Origin: Flavobacterium sp. NRK F7
GTDB taxonomy: Bacteria; Bacteroidota; Bacteroidia; Flavobacteriales; Flavobacteriaceae
Assembly: GCF_024054195.1 (NCBI RefSeq)
Contig: NZ_JAMXLB010000001.1
Span: 2,247,085 to 2,311,084 of the forward strand
Direction: 5' to 3'
DNA: 64,000 bases
Made by a program: the position numbers and the translations under genes
The notes under the pieces: generated by a model
Databases searched by the model: none
What the model saw: the letters and a program-made list of their open reading frames with translations, nothing else
What the model was told of the DNA's origin: nothing
Shown here: piece by piece, positions 56,294-64,000 of the stretch
Layout: the number at the start of each line of letters is the position of its first letter
Position numbering within the stretch: the stretch's first letter is position 1

Positions 56294-57500
56294 TGATTTT
56301 TTTTTGAGATGCATTCACTTTATGATAAATAGAAAGAGAATTGCTTATAATTTTTGAATACCCTTTTACATCTTCTCCAGACCAGCCTAAATTCATTTCA
56401 CCATAACTACCGAATTTAGCATTCATTAAATCATTTTCTGATTCAATTCCATTCAAAATATAGCGATAGGGTAGTAGTGTAATAAATACTTTTCCAGTTA
56501 CTTTATCTTGAGTACTTTCAAAGAAGGTTTCGATATCTCTCATAGCTGGGTCTAAAAACAAACCTTCATGTAACCAACTTCCATACCAGTCTGCTAATTG
56601 TGATTTCAGATTTAATTGAAATTTGGATAAGGTGTGTTTTTCTAAAAGATGATGTCCTTTTAAAATTAAAATGGCAGCAGCAGCTTCAAAACCAACTCTT
56701 CCTTTTATACCTACAATGGTGTCACCCACATGTATATCTCTTCCAATTGCATAAGGAGCTGCAATATTTTCAAGATGTTGAATGGCCTGTACAGGATTGG
56801 AAAATGCTTTATTATTAATACCTACTATTTCTCCCTTTTCAAAATGAAGTGTTACATTTGTAGAAGGAGCTACTGCCGTATTTAATTGAGACGGGAAAGC
56901 CTGTTCTGGTAAATAGCCATGAGAAGTAAGTGTTTCTTTTCCCCCAACTGAAGTTCCCCATAGACCTTTATTAATAGAATAGAGCGCTTTTTCAAAATTA
57001 ATTTCAAAACCATTCTCTTGTAAAAATTGAATTTCTGCTTCTCTAGAAAGTTGTAAATCGCGTATTGGGGTTATACTAGTAATATTAGGGCAAAGAATAT
57101 TAAAAATTACATCAAATCGAACTTGATCATTGCCTGCACCAGTACTTCCATGAGCTATTGCTTCTGCTTGAAGTTGAATGGCATATTCTGCAATGGTTTT
57201 TGCTTGAATGGTTCTTTCTGCACTAACCGATAAAGGATAGGTGTTGTTTTTTAGTACATTTCCAAAAATTAAATATTTTACACAAGTTGCATAATAATCT
57301 TCCATTGCATCTACACAAGTATAGGAATGTACACCTAGTTCATAAGCACGTTTTTCAATAGCATCGATTTCTTCTTGTGAAAACCCTCCTGTATTAACAG
57401 TAACTGCATGTACCTCATAATCTAGTTTTTTAGAGAGATAAACAGCACAAAAAGAAGTATCTAAACCACCACTGTATGCTAAAACTATTTTCTTTTTCAT
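56283..57500 (-). CDS. argG: Argininosuccinate synthase
   Basis: A 405-residue N-type PP-loop ATPase that joins citrulline and aspartate. PP-loop: VLAYSGGLDTSFCAV at the N-terminus; GSTGAGNDQVRFDV is a second family signature. Slightly shorter than E. coli ArgG and closer to the ArgG of Bacteroidota. Placed 15 bases after the GNAT gene. Confidence 0.94.
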   Translation of the reverse strand: MKKKIVLAYSGGLDTSFCAVYLSKKLDYEVHAVTVNTGGFSQEEIDAIEKRAYELGVHSYTCVDAMEDYYATCVKYLIFGNVLKNNTYPLSVSAERTIQAKTIAEYAIQLQAEAIAHGSTGAGNDQVRFDVIFNILCPNITSITPIRDLQLSREAEIQFLQENGFEINFEKALYSINKGLWGTSVGGKETLTSHGYLPEQAFPSQLNTAVAPSTNVTLHFEKGEIVGINNKAFSNPVQAIQHLENIAAPYAIGRDIHVGDTIVGIKGRVGFEAAAAILILKGHHLLEKHTLSKFQLNLKSQLADWYGSWLHEGLFLDPAMRDIETFFESTQDKVTGKVFITLLPYRYILNGIESENDLMNAKFGSYGEMNLGWSGEDVKGYSKIISNSLSIYHKVNASQKKINAN

Positions 57501-57515
57501 TGTTATAATTCGATT

Positions 57516-58190
57516 TTAAATAAGGTTTAAAAAAGTTTTACTTTTTTTTTTAAATTTCATAGATAATATTTTCAGTAAAGAATGTTTTTTCTTCATTCTA
57601 CTTAATCGCTCTTTTGCGATAACTTTTTGTTCTATTTTTAATTTTTTGTCTTTTTCTTTTTCTACTGGATCCCAAATCATAGCTGTACACATACAGTTTT
57701 TTCGATCTTTACTTATTAAAATTTCATAATTGATACAAGAAGTGCAACCTTTCCAAAAGTCCTCATCTTGAGTCAATTCAGAATACGTTACTGGTTCGTA
57801 ACCTAAATCGCTATTAATTTTCATAACTGCTAGACCAGTAGTTAAACCAAAGATTTTAGAAGTAGGGTATTTACTTCTAGATAATTTAAAAATAGCTTGC
57901 TTTATTCTCTTGGCTAAGCCAAATTCCCGAAATTCAGGAGAGACAATTAAACCAGAATTAGCAACAAATTTTTCGTGACTCCACACTTCTATATAACAAA
58001 ATCCAGCCCAATTGCCAGTTTCTGTTATAGCAATAATGGCATTGCCTTGTATCATTTTTTTTTGAAGATACTCAGGTGAACGCTTAGCAATACCAGTGCC
58101 TCTAACTTTAGCAGAAGCTTCCATTTCATTGCAAATCGCTTCGGCATAATGTAAATGCTTTTCTGAAGCTTGTTCAATCGTAAATTGCAT
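57516..58190 (-). CDS. GNAT acyltransferase heading the arginine operon
   Basis: A 224-residue GNAT-fold protein (residues about 1-165): VSPEFREFGLAKRIKQAIFK is the acetyl-CoA pyrophosphate loop, and the segment with WAGFCYIEVWS forms the central strands. A cysteine-rich patch (CTSCINYEI, CMCTAM) and a basic C-terminal tail (185-224) follow. As first gene of an operon that otherwise lacks argA/argJ, it is the candidate acyl-glutamate synthase making N-acetyl- or N-succinylglutamate. This role is inferred from position. Confidence 0.8.
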   Translation of the reverse strand: MQFTIEQASEKHLHYAEAICNEMEASAKVRGTGIAKRSPEYLQKKMIQGNAIIAITETGNWAGFCYIEVWSHEKFVANSGLIVSPEFREFGLAKRIKQAIFKLSRSKYPTSKIFGLTTGLAVMKINSDLGYEPVTYSELTQDEDFWKGCTSCINYEILISKDRKNCMCTAMIWDPVEKEKDKKLKIEQKVIAKERLSRMKKKHSLLKILSMKFKKKSKTFLNLI

Positions 58191-58212
58191 AGTTAAAATT
58201 AATAATAAGCGG

Positions 58213-58220
58213 CAAATATA
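58213..58220 (-). promoter_or_regulatory. Putative -7 box of the arginine operon
   Basis: The minus strand reads TATATTTG, 23 bases before the GNAT ATG; no obvious -33 box. Confidence 0.5.
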
Positions 58221-58367
58221 GATTTATTATTTGTAAATTTAGTTAAATAAAGATAAATAATATTATAAAATCTTATATTTGGATATTTTATCTTTTTAAT
58301 AAATTATTATAAATAAATTATCTTTTTTTGTAGTAAAAAATCTAGCATAACATATAATTTAATTGTT

Positions 58368-58375
58368 TAATTTTG
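58368..58375 (+). promoter_or_regulatory. Putative -7 box of def
   Basis: TAATTTTG, 25 bases before the def ATG at 58400. Confidence 0.4.
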
Positions 58376-58399
58376 CACTTTATTAAAATGTACTAAAGA

Positions 58400-58987
58400 A
58401 TGATATTATCAATATACGGATACGGTGAACCCGTTTTAAGAAAAGTAGGAGAGGCAATCACACCAGAGTATCCTAATTTAAAAGAGACAATAAGTAATAT
58501 GTATGAAACGATGTATCATGCATCTGGAGTAGGTTTGGCAGCACCACAAGTGGGTTTGCCAATTCGAATTTTTATTGTTGATACAGCTCCATTTGCTGAT
58601 AGTGATGAGGTTTCCAAAGAAGAGGCGGCAGAATTAAAAGTATTTAAGAAAACGTTTATCAATGCTAAAATCCTTAAAGAAGAAGGAGATATTTGGGGAT
58701 TTAATGAAGGTTGTTTAAGTATTCCAGATGTAAGAGAAGATGTTTTTAGACATGAAACAATTACAATTGAATATTTTGATGAAGATTTTAATAAAAAGAC
58801 AGAGGTTTATTCAGGGTTAATTGCACGTGTTATTCAACATGAGTATGATCATATTGAAGGAATTTTATTTACAGATCATTTATCGGCTTTAAAAAAGAAG
58901 TTAATTGGTAAAAAGCTAAATAATATTTTAGAAGGAAAAGCAAGACCCGATTATAAAATGAAATTTGCCAAAGTAAAAGGGAGATAA
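58400..58987 (+). CDS. def: Peptide deformylase
   Basis: A 195-residue metal hydrolase that removes the N-formyl group from new proteins. Three motifs: GVGLAAPQ, EGCLSIP (metal Cys) and QHEYDHIEG (metal His pair and catalytic Glu region). An acidic insertion (SDEVSKEEAAELK) after the second strand is typical of Bacteroidota. DUF5606 follows after 103 bases. Confidence 0.95.
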   Translation: MILSIYGYGEPVLRKVGEAITPEYPNLKETISNMYETMYHASGVGLAAPQVGLPIRIFIVDTAPFADSDEVSKEEAAELKVFKKTFINAKILKEEGDIWGFNEGCLSIPDVREDVFRHETITIEYFDEDFNKKTEVYSGLIARVIQHEYDHIEGILFTDHLSALKKKLIGKKLNNILEGKARPDYKMKFAKVKGR

Positions 58988-59057
58988 AGAGAGAAGAGTC
59001 GAATGGTAACCCATGTAACTTTCGACTTTTTAACTTTTAAACTTTAAACTAAAATTA

Positions 59058-59065
59058 TATATTTG
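59058..59065 (+). promoter_or_regulatory. Putative -7 box of the DUF5606 gene
   Basis: TATATTTG, 25 bases before the ATG at 59091. Confidence 0.45.
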
Positions 59066-59090
59066 CCATCTTTAAAAAAATTAAAACAAC

Positions 59091-59513
59091 ATGAGTATTC
59101 AAAAAATATTAGCTATTTCTGGGAAACCAGGTTTATACGAATTAAAAATACAAACAAGAACTGGATTTGTTGCTGAATCATTATTAGACGGAAAGCGAAT
59201 TACTGTTGGTATGAGAAGTAATGTAAGTTTGTTATCTGAAATAGCAGTGTATACCTATACAGAAGAAGTTCGTTTATCAGAAGTTTTTAAAGCAATTGCT
59301 ACAAAAGAAAATGATGGTGCGACTATTTCTCATAAAGAAGACGATGCTACTTTAAAGGCCTATTTTCGTGAAGTATTACCAGAGTTTGATGAAGAGAGAG
59401 TGTATACTTCAGATATCAAAAAGATTTTAAATTGGTACAATATATTACAACCAAAAGGTTTTGTTTCTGTTGAGGCTTTAACAGAAGAAGCTAAAGAAGA
59501 AAAAGCAGAATAA
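59091..59513 (+). CDS. DUF5606 family protein
   Basis: A 140-residue cytoplasmic protein typical of Bacteroidota, between def and mazG. N-terminal ISGKPGLYELKIQTRTGFVA is beta-rich; MRSNVSLLSEIAVYT follows; C-terminus acidic (VSVEALTEEAKEEKAE). Function unknown, no catalytic motif visible. Confidence 0.8.
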   Translation: MSIQKILAISGKPGLYELKIQTRTGFVAESLLDGKRITVGMRSNVSLLSEIAVYTYTEEVRLSEVFKAIATKENDGATISHKEDDATLKAYFREVLPEFDEERVYTSDIKKILNWYNILQPKGFVSVEALTEEAKEEKAE

Positions 59514-59532
59514 TTTTAAAATTATGTCATAC

Positions 59533-59562
59533 TAAAAAAGTCCTCAAATGAGGACTTTTTTA
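59533..59562. terminator. Bidirectional terminator between DUF5606 and the VOC gene
   Basis: AAAAAAGTCCTCA (59534-59546) pairs with TGAGGACTTTTTT (59549-59561), flanked by runs usable on both strands; it overlaps the stop codon of the converging gene by three bases. Confidence 0.85.
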
Positions 59563-59925
59563 GGTATTAAAATTTCCAAAATGCCATAATATTCCTGAAG
59601 GGTCATGTACAAAACATTCTCTTCCCCAAGCAAGTTCCCGTACGGGGACAATTTTTACCCCTACATATTTTTCAGGTAATCGAAGTTCTTGTAATTCATT
59701 CCAAAAAGCATACACATCTTCCACTTCCATGAAAACCATAGTGTTGTCTATCCAATCTTTTGCATAGTAATTTTGAAGATAAAAGCCAAACTCACCTGAA
59801 TAGAAGTAGCTCATATTTGGTTCTATACTACTTTCTTTAAAACCTAAATCTAAGTAAAACTGTCTTGAAATAGCATAGTTTTTGGCTCCAATAAAAGGGC
59901 GTATGGATTTGGCTTGGTGATTCAT
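59560..59925 (-). CDS. VOC/glyoxalase-fold protein
   Basis: A 121-residue single-chain VOC protein (bleomycin-resistance/glyoxalase-like). Starts RPFIGAKNYAISRQFYLDLG, ends FVHDPSGILWHFGNF, the typical paired beta-alpha-beta-beta-beta units. No clear set of metal ligands; ligand unknown. The stop lies inside a terminator hairpin. Confidence 0.75.
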   Translation of the reverse strand: MNHQAKSIRPFIGAKNYAISRQFYLDLGFKESSIEPNMSYFYSGEFGFYLQNYYAKDWIDNTMVFMEVEDVYAFWNELQELRLPEKYVGVKIVPVRELAWGRECFVHDPSGILWHFGNFNT

Positions 59926-59970
59926 AAGTATGTTTTAAAAGGGATTATAAAGATACTTTAAAAAAGAATA

Positions 59971-60174
59971 TTAATCAATATATTCTAAAATATCACCAGG
60001 TTGACATTCTAAAGCTTTACAAATTGCTTCTAAAGTACTAAATCGAATGGCTTTGGCTTTACCTGTTTTTAAAATAGAAAGGTTGGAGAGTGTTAATTCC
60101 ACTTTCTCTGAGAGTTCGTTCAATGACATTTTTCTTTTTGCCATCATTACATCAAGATTCACAACTATTGGCAT
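59971..60174 (-). CDS. XRE-family small helix-turn-helix regulator (YozG-like)
   Basis: A 67-residue Cro/C1-type DNA-binding protein: NLDVMMAKRKMSLNELSEKV, LTLSNLSILKTGKAKAIRFS, then LEAICKALECQPGDIL. Small regulators of this type are commonly paired with DUF2975 membrane proteins, as here two bases upstream. Probable autoregulator of the pair. Confidence 0.85.
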   Translation of the reverse strand: MPIVVNLDVMMAKRKMSLNELSEKVELTLSNLSILKTGKAKAIRFSTLEAICKALECQPGDILEYID

Positions 60175-60176
60175 AC

Positions 60177-60713
60177 TTATATAGTTAATTCATTTTCATT
60201 TTGTAGTTCAATTCCTTTTGCAAAAATAACCGCAATTATATAGATAATTCCTGCCATGAGAATAAATGCTTGACTATCGGGCCAAAATGGATGGATAGGA
60301 GTGATGTCAAACCCTTTATGCATTGCATTTTGAGTGGTTTGTTGTCCAATAAAACTCAAAATACCTATAGAAAATGTGTAATAACTAATCCGTGAAATTT
60401 GTTTTAAAACAAATGCGCTAAATGGTTTTTCTAAATTGATTTTATAAGTCAATTTAATTATCATATAAAAAAGTACAGCTTTTAGAATCGCAATACACAA
60501 GATAAAACTATAGATACCAAAAAATAAGAATTTACTTTGGTTGTATAGTACCGTTAAATCTAATTTTTGATATAAATTTTGTATCCACTCAGGTTTGAAA
60601 ATACTGATGAAAAAATTAACTAATAGACCACCTGCTTCAATAGACAAACCCACAAAAATAATCCAAGTAACAATACTCAGAATTTTAAAAACGATGTTAC
60701 TTTGTTTTGACAT
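60177..60713 (-). CDS. DUF2975 membrane protein
   Basis: A 178-residue protein with four transmembrane helices (about 12-32, 55-78, 100-120, 148-168). No catalytic residues. DUF2975 is generally next to an XRE-type regulator, here separated by two bases. The pair could be a membrane-linked signalling or stress module; function unknown. Confidence 0.8.
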   Translation of the reverse strand: MSKQSNIVFKILSIVTWIIFVGLSIEAGGLLVNFFISIFKPEWIQNLYQKLDLTVLYNQSKFLFFGIYSFILCIAILKAVLFYMIIKLTYKINLEKPFSAFVLKQISRISYYTFSIGILSFIGQQTTQNAMHKGFDITPIHPFWPDSQAFILMAGIIYIIAVIFAKGIELQNENELTI

Positions 60714-60741
60714 AATTATTTAATTAGCAATTAATATTTGT

Positions 60742-60772
60742 CAAAAATAAATAAAAATTTATTGAAAAACAA
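60742..60772 (-). promoter_or_regulatory. Putative promoter of the DUF2975-XRE pair
   Basis: Minus strand: TTG (60772-60770), a 20-base spacer, then TATTTTTG (60749-60742), 28 bases before the ATG. Confidence 0.45.
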
Positions 60773-60904
60773 TAAAAAATAATTAATTTATTTTTTTCAA
60801 TAAATTTATCAAATAAAAAATATTATTCAGAGATAGGATAGCATCATTTCATAAAATAATACCTAATTTTACAGTATTCATTTTGAAATTCTAAATAAAA
60901 ACCA

Positions 60905-61684
60905 ATGTACAATAGAGAAAGTCAATTACAAGCCTTTAATAGATTATTAGATATCATGGATGATCTAAGAGAAAAATGTCCTTGGGATAAAAAACAAACT
61001 TTAGAAAGTCTACGTCATTTAACTATAGAAGAGACATATGAATTAGGTGATGCTATTTTAGATAATGATTTACAAGAAATAAAGAAAGAATTAGGCGACT
61101 TATTATTGCATATTGTTTTTTATGCAAAGATTGGAAGTGAAACCCATGCTTTTGATATTGCAGATGTTGCCAATTCTATTTGCGATAAATTAATTGATCG
61201 TCATCCGCATATTTATGGAGAAGTGGTTGTTGCTGATGAAGAAGAAGTGAAGCGCAATTGGGAAAAATTGAAATTAAAAGAAGGAAAAAAGTCCGTTTTA
61301 GAAGGTGTACCAAAGAGTTTGCCAGCATTGGTAAAAGCGAGTCGCATACAAGATAAAGTGAAAGGAGTAGGTTTTGATTGGGAAGAGCCACATCAAGTTT
61401 GGGAAAAAGTACAAGAAGAATTACAAGAGTTACAAGATGAAATTCAATCGGGGAATCATGATACAATAGAAGCAGAATTTGGTGATGTTTTATTTTCTAT
61501 GATTAATTATGCTCGTTTTTTAAAAGTAAATCCTGAAGATGCATTGGAGCGAACCAATAAAAAATTCATACAACGGTTTCAATATTTAGAAAATAAAGCT
61601 GGTGAATTAGGAAAATCATTAGCAGACATGACCTTAGCTGAAATGGATGTATTTTGGGAAGAAGCGAAGCGTTTACCAAAATAA
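60905..61684 (+). CDS. mazG: Nucleoside triphosphate pyrophosphohydrolase MazG
   Basis: A 259-residue tandem-domain NTP-PPase that hydrolyses NTPs to NMP and pyrophosphate. N-terminal domain: LREKCPWDKKQTLESLRHLT, then EETYELGDAI and KKELGDLLLHIVFYAKIG (EExxE and ExxD metal motifs). Second domain: EVQEELQEL-like segment and EAEFGDVLFSMINYARFL. The last 34 bases are part of a 70-bp tandem repeat that extends beyond the gene. Confidence 0.93.
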   Translation: MYNRESQLQAFNRLLDIMDDLREKCPWDKKQTLESLRHLTIEETYELGDAILDNDLQEIKKELGDLLLHIVFYAKIGSETHAFDIADVANSICDKLIDRHPHIYGEVVVADEEEVKRNWEKLKLKEGKKSVLEGVPKSLPALVKASRIQDKVKGVGFDWEEPHQVWEKVQEELQELQDEIQSGNHDTIEAEFGDVLFSMINYARFLKVNPEDALERTNKKFIQRFQYLENKAGELGKSLADMTLAEMDVFWEEAKRLPK

Positions 61685-61816
61685 GGAATTGGAAATCTAT
61701 GATTTTCAAATACTCTTAGTATTTTGGGAAGAAGCGAAGCGTTTATCAAAATAAGGAATTGGAAATCTATGATTTTCAAATACTCTTAGTATTTTGGGAA
61801 GAAGCGAAGCGTTTAT
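61651..61816. repeat. 70-bp tandem repeat carrying the 3' end of mazG
   Basis: Unit 1 (61651-61720), unit 2 (61721-61790) and a partial unit 3 (61791-61816) share a 70-base period. Units 1 and 2 differ at one base (gtttaCcaaa/gtttaTcaaa). Each unit holds the codons for FWEEAKRLPK-stop and a downstream hairpin (TTGGAAATC with GATTTTCAA). The duplication arose at the mazG 3' end. Confidence 0.95.
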
Positions 61817-61900
61817 AGTACTTAGTTTTTGATTGATTTTATTTTTAAAAAGAGATATAATTTAAAACATATTTGTAATTTTCTAACTTCTAACTTCACC

Positions 61901-62194
61901 ATGTATTACGCAGTAATTTTTACTTCAATAAGAACGGATAATGACAACGGTTATGCTGAAATGGCTCAAAAAATGGAGACTTTAGCGCGATTACAGCCTG
62001 GATTTATAAGTGTTGAAAGTGCTAGAAATGAAATTGGTATAACGGTATCGTATTGGGAAAGTTTAGAAGCGATTCGTAATTGGAAGACCCATATCGATCA
62101 TTTAGTTGCTCAAGAAAAGGGGAGAAATACATGGTATAAAAACTACAAGGTGAGAATTGCAAAAATAGAAAGAGAATACGATTTTGGATTCTAA
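61901..62194 (+). CDS. ABM-fold (antibiotic biosynthesis monooxygenase-like) protein
   Basis: A 97-residue protein of the dimeric alpha-beta barrel (ABM) fold: MYYAVIFTSIRTDND, then LARLQPGFISVESARNEIGI and VSYWESLEAIRNWKTHIDHL. Such proteins bind or oxidise small aromatic or heme-like molecules. The open frame starts with TTG at 61829, but ATG 61901 gives the family start and is chosen. Activity unknown. Confidence 0.8.
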   Translation: MYYAVIFTSIRTDNDNGYAEMAQKMETLARLQPGFISVESARNEIGITVSYWESLEAIRNWKTHIDHLVAQEKGRNTWYKNYKVRIAKIEREYDFGF

Positions 62195-62201
62195 CAAAAA
62201 C

Positions 62202-62236
62202 AAAAGAGGTTTAATTTTTAAATTAAACCTCTTTTT
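62202..62236. terminator. Bidirectional terminator after the ABM gene
   Basis: A 16-bp perfect stem, AAAAGAGGTTTAATTT (62202-62217) with its complement at 62220-62235, and T-runs on both strands, between convergent genes. Confidence 0.85.
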
Positions 62237-62256
62237 ATAGCCCTATATAGAAATAT

Positions 62257-63363
62257 TTAATTTACAATAATCTTTTTAGTGATTGTAGCATTTTCAGATG
62301 CTACTTTTACCATATAAAATCCACTATTTAAATTGTTTATTTGATACGTTTCAGTAGAAATTGTATTTGGATTTTTAATTTCTTGTACAATTTGCCCATT
62401 GATATTGTAAACCACCATTTCTTTTAAAGAAGTAGGTGAGGATACAAAAATAGTGTTGTTGCTTGTTGGGTTTGGATATATATTTACAAGAGTAGCTAGA
62501 TCAAAATTTTCAGAAGATAAGAAAATAGTTGGCCATCTATTCTCAGCAGCTGGGCCACCCCAAATCACGGTTGCTAAATAAGGGTTATCTATAAATGGAT
62601 TACGATTCCCTTGAGCATATGTGTTTGCGGTATTACCATGGTAGGTATTTCTATTGTCTTCATATTGAGAAACAGGATCTTCTACATTCCATTGTAAAAA
62701 TAGATCAATCATATCGGCATCATTTGCAACAGGATTACCAACACCTACATTTATTGGTAAACATTGCGAACCGTAGCGCAGGTACATATACATCATCATA
62801 CGCGCTACATCACCTTTCCATTCATCACCAGGATACCACGTTGATGCAGTAATATCTCCAGAATTTCCAGAACCTGCAGCAAATTTTTCACTAGATCTAT
62901 CATTGTTTCGGTCTACATCACTTGCTCTTAAATGATGCGCATCTTCACCAGCATCACTTGCTCCTCCATCATCTAAACCAGGAGTTCCTAATGATTTTGC
63001 ATATACATGTTCTCTGTTCCATTCGCATGATGAAGAACCACCATTTGAAAATTTATTACGACTTCGGTGATCTTTATCGTCAGTTGGAGAAGATGGGCAA
63101 GTATTTGAACTAAAACCATATAATAATAATACATTATTTGAATTTGCTGGATCTAAATCCGTTACTTGAGTGGCATTCCAAACTTCAGAATACGTAAGAT
63201 AATTGGTGTGTGTAGTAGCAATTTTTGTTGCAAGAGCACTTTTTAAAGCCATTCCTGTTAAATTCCAGTCCATATTATCATAATATGGAGATGCTGGAGC
63301 ACCATCTTGTGCAAATGTTGCACAACTTAAAAGTAAAAGTAATAGAGTTAATTTGTTTTTCAT
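62257..63363 (-). CDS. Secreted endonuclease I with T9SS sorting tail
   Basis: A 368-residue exported nuclease. Signal peptide MKNKLTLLLLLLSCATFAQ, then an EndA/endonuclease I domain (about 20-270) with the beta-beta-metal core CEWNREHVYAKSLGTP and DAHHLRASDVDRNNDRSSEK. Residues about 290-368 are a type A T9SS C-terminal domain (VNIYPNPTSNN ... GFYMVKVASENATITKKIIVN). It is thus exported by type IX secretion and cleaves extracellular DNA. Monocistronic. Confidence 0.92.
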   Translation of the reverse strand: MKNKLTLLLLLLSCATFAQDGAPASPYYDNMDWNLTGMALKSALATKIATTHTNYLTYSEVWNATQVTDLDPANSNNVLLLYGFSSNTCPSSPTDDKDHRSRNKFSNGGSSSCEWNREHVYAKSLGTPGLDDGGASDAGEDAHHLRASDVDRNNDRSSEKFAAGSGNSGDITASTWYPGDEWKGDVARMMMYMYLRYGSQCLPINVGVGNPVANDADMIDLFLQWNVEDPVSQYEDNRNTYHGNTANTYAQGNRNPFIDNPYLATVIWGGPAAENRWPTIFLSSENFDLATLVNIYPNPTSNNTIFVSSPTSLKEMVVYNINGQIVQEIKNPNTISTETYQINNLNSGFYMVKVASENATITKKIIVN

Positions 63364-63367
63364 TTTT

Positions 63368-64000
63368 TTATAGTTTTCGTTCTAATAGGGCCATATAAAA
63401 TCCATCATAACCACTTTCGTGAGCTAAAACTTTTTGATCTTTTACAAAGGTAAAGTCTTTACCCGCTTCAGTAGTTAAAAAGTGTTGTACTTGTTTTTCA
63501 TTTTCTGATGGTAACACAGAACAAGTAGCGTATACCATTTTTCCACCAGGTTTTACAATTTTAGAATAGTTTTGTAAAACTTCCGCTTGAACTTGCTTAA
63601 TATTATCAATAAATTCAGGTTGTAATTTCCATTTGCTATCAGGATTACGTTTTAAAACGCCTAAACCACTACAAGGTGCATCAATTAAAACGCGATCTGC
63701 TTTTTCATGCAGTTTTTTAATCACTTTGGTAGATTCGATAACTCGAAATTCTACATTGTGTACTCCGTTTCTTTTGGCACGTAATTTTAATTGTTTTAAT
63801 TTACTTTCGTAAATATCCATAGCAATCAATTGACCTTTGTTTTGCATTAAAGAGGCTAAATGTAACGTTTTTCCACCAGCACCAGCACAGGTGTCTACTA
63901 CACGCATTCCTGGAGCAACATCTAAAAAGTAGGCCACTAATTGAGAAGAAGCATCTTGAACTTCAAAATACCCTTCTTTAAAAACATCTGTCATGAACAC
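63368..64000 (-). CDS. RsmB/NOP2-type RNA (cytosine-5)-methyltransferase, C-terminal part
   Basis: 210 codons are visible; the frame is open to the right edge, so the N-terminus is missing. SAM-binding site VVDTCAGAGGKTLHLASL; the two catalytic cysteines lie in DAPCSGLGVLKRNPDSKW and ATCSVLPSENE, as in RCMT enzymes (RsmB/RsmF/NOP2/Sun). It methylates cytosine in rRNA or tRNA; the exact target cannot be read from this part. ATG codons near the edge are internal. Confidence 0.9.
   Translation of the reverse strand: MFMTDVFKEGYFEVQDASSQLVAYFLDVAPGMRVVDTCAGAGGKTLHLASLMQNKGQLIAMDIYESKLKQLKLRAKRNGVHNVEFRVIESTKVIKKLHEKADRVLIDAPCSGLGVLKRNPDSKWKLQPEFIDNIKQVQAEVLQNYSKIVKPGGKMVYATCSVLPSENEKQVQHFLTTEAGKDFTFVKDQKVLAHESGYDGFYMALLERKL

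Noticed and set aside
56600..56818. Open frame opposite argG
   Set aside because: Lies completely inside argG, with no start context or homology signal.
62595..63113. Plus-strand open frames inside the endonuclease I gene
   Set aside because: His-rich reverse-strand translations of the nuclease; no independent evidence of coding.

Overview
The window is chromosomal DNA of a Gram-negative member of the Bacteroidota, almost certainly family Flavobacteriaceae and close to Flavobacterium. The signs are the very A/T-rich composition, TAnnTTTG promoter boxes, a TonB receptor with an N-terminal carboxypeptidase-like domain, a secreted nuclease with a type IX secretion (T9SS) C-terminal tail, the Bacteroidota-type arginine pathway with an acyl-ornithine carbamoyltransferase, bacillithiol-linked YtxJ, and a def/DUF5606/mazG neighbourhood. 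No rRNA, tRNA, CRISPR array, prophage or transposase gene was seen.

Left part (1-18,000). A bacteriophytochrome cut by the window edge is preceded by its Rcp1-like response regulator. Next come a small HMA-type CxxC/AraC regulator, a ribosome hibernation factor and ClpB. A frameshifted archaemetzincin lipoprotein, YtxJ and a lactonase-fold lipoprotein follow, then two uncharacterised envelope proteins, fumarylacetoacetase and serine hydroxymethyltransferase, which are divergently transcribed. After these lie a serine beta-lactamase-like lipoprotein, a nucleoid-associated protein, a frameshifted four-helix-bundle gene inside a 14-bp inverted repeat, a pRiA4b ORF-3-like protein and glutaminase.

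Middle (18,000-31,100). A TonB-dependent receptor and a DUF2141 protein are followed by an unusual array of about ten 21-bp units. This array lies upstream of a tight operon: a periplasmic TPR-like protein, a LytS-type histidine kinase ending in a 2TM domain, four separate 2TM proteins, a GT39-type glycosyltransferase and a LytTR response regulator. A membrane Ntn-hydrolase, heme A synthase, CCA-adding enzyme and threonylcarbamoyl-AMP synthase follow on the minus strand.

Surface-glycan cluster (31,298-44,388). Ten glycosyltransferases (families GT2, GT4 and GT9), a Kdo/WaaP-type kinase and an LTA-synthase-family membrane phosphotransferase are packed on both strands, most likely making LPS core or O-glycan. 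Several convergent pairs end in one shared TTAA.

Right part (44,500-64,000). DapD, a PAS protein, malate:quinone oxidoreductase, RuvX and an Lrp regulator precede a frameshifted GT4 gene. Then comes a complete minus-strand arginine operon (GNAT acyltransferase, argG, argC, argD, argF', argB, argE-like, argH). Peptide deformylase, a DUF5606 protein, a VOC protein, an XRE/DUF2975 pair, MazG (its 3' end captured in a 70-bp tandem repeat), an ABM-fold protein, a T9SS endonuclease I and an edge-truncated RsmB-type RNA methyltransferase close the window.

Three genes carry single-base-loss frameshifts, two of them in homopolymers of 8-9 bases. Undercalled bases in the assembly must be excluded before they are called pseudogenes.
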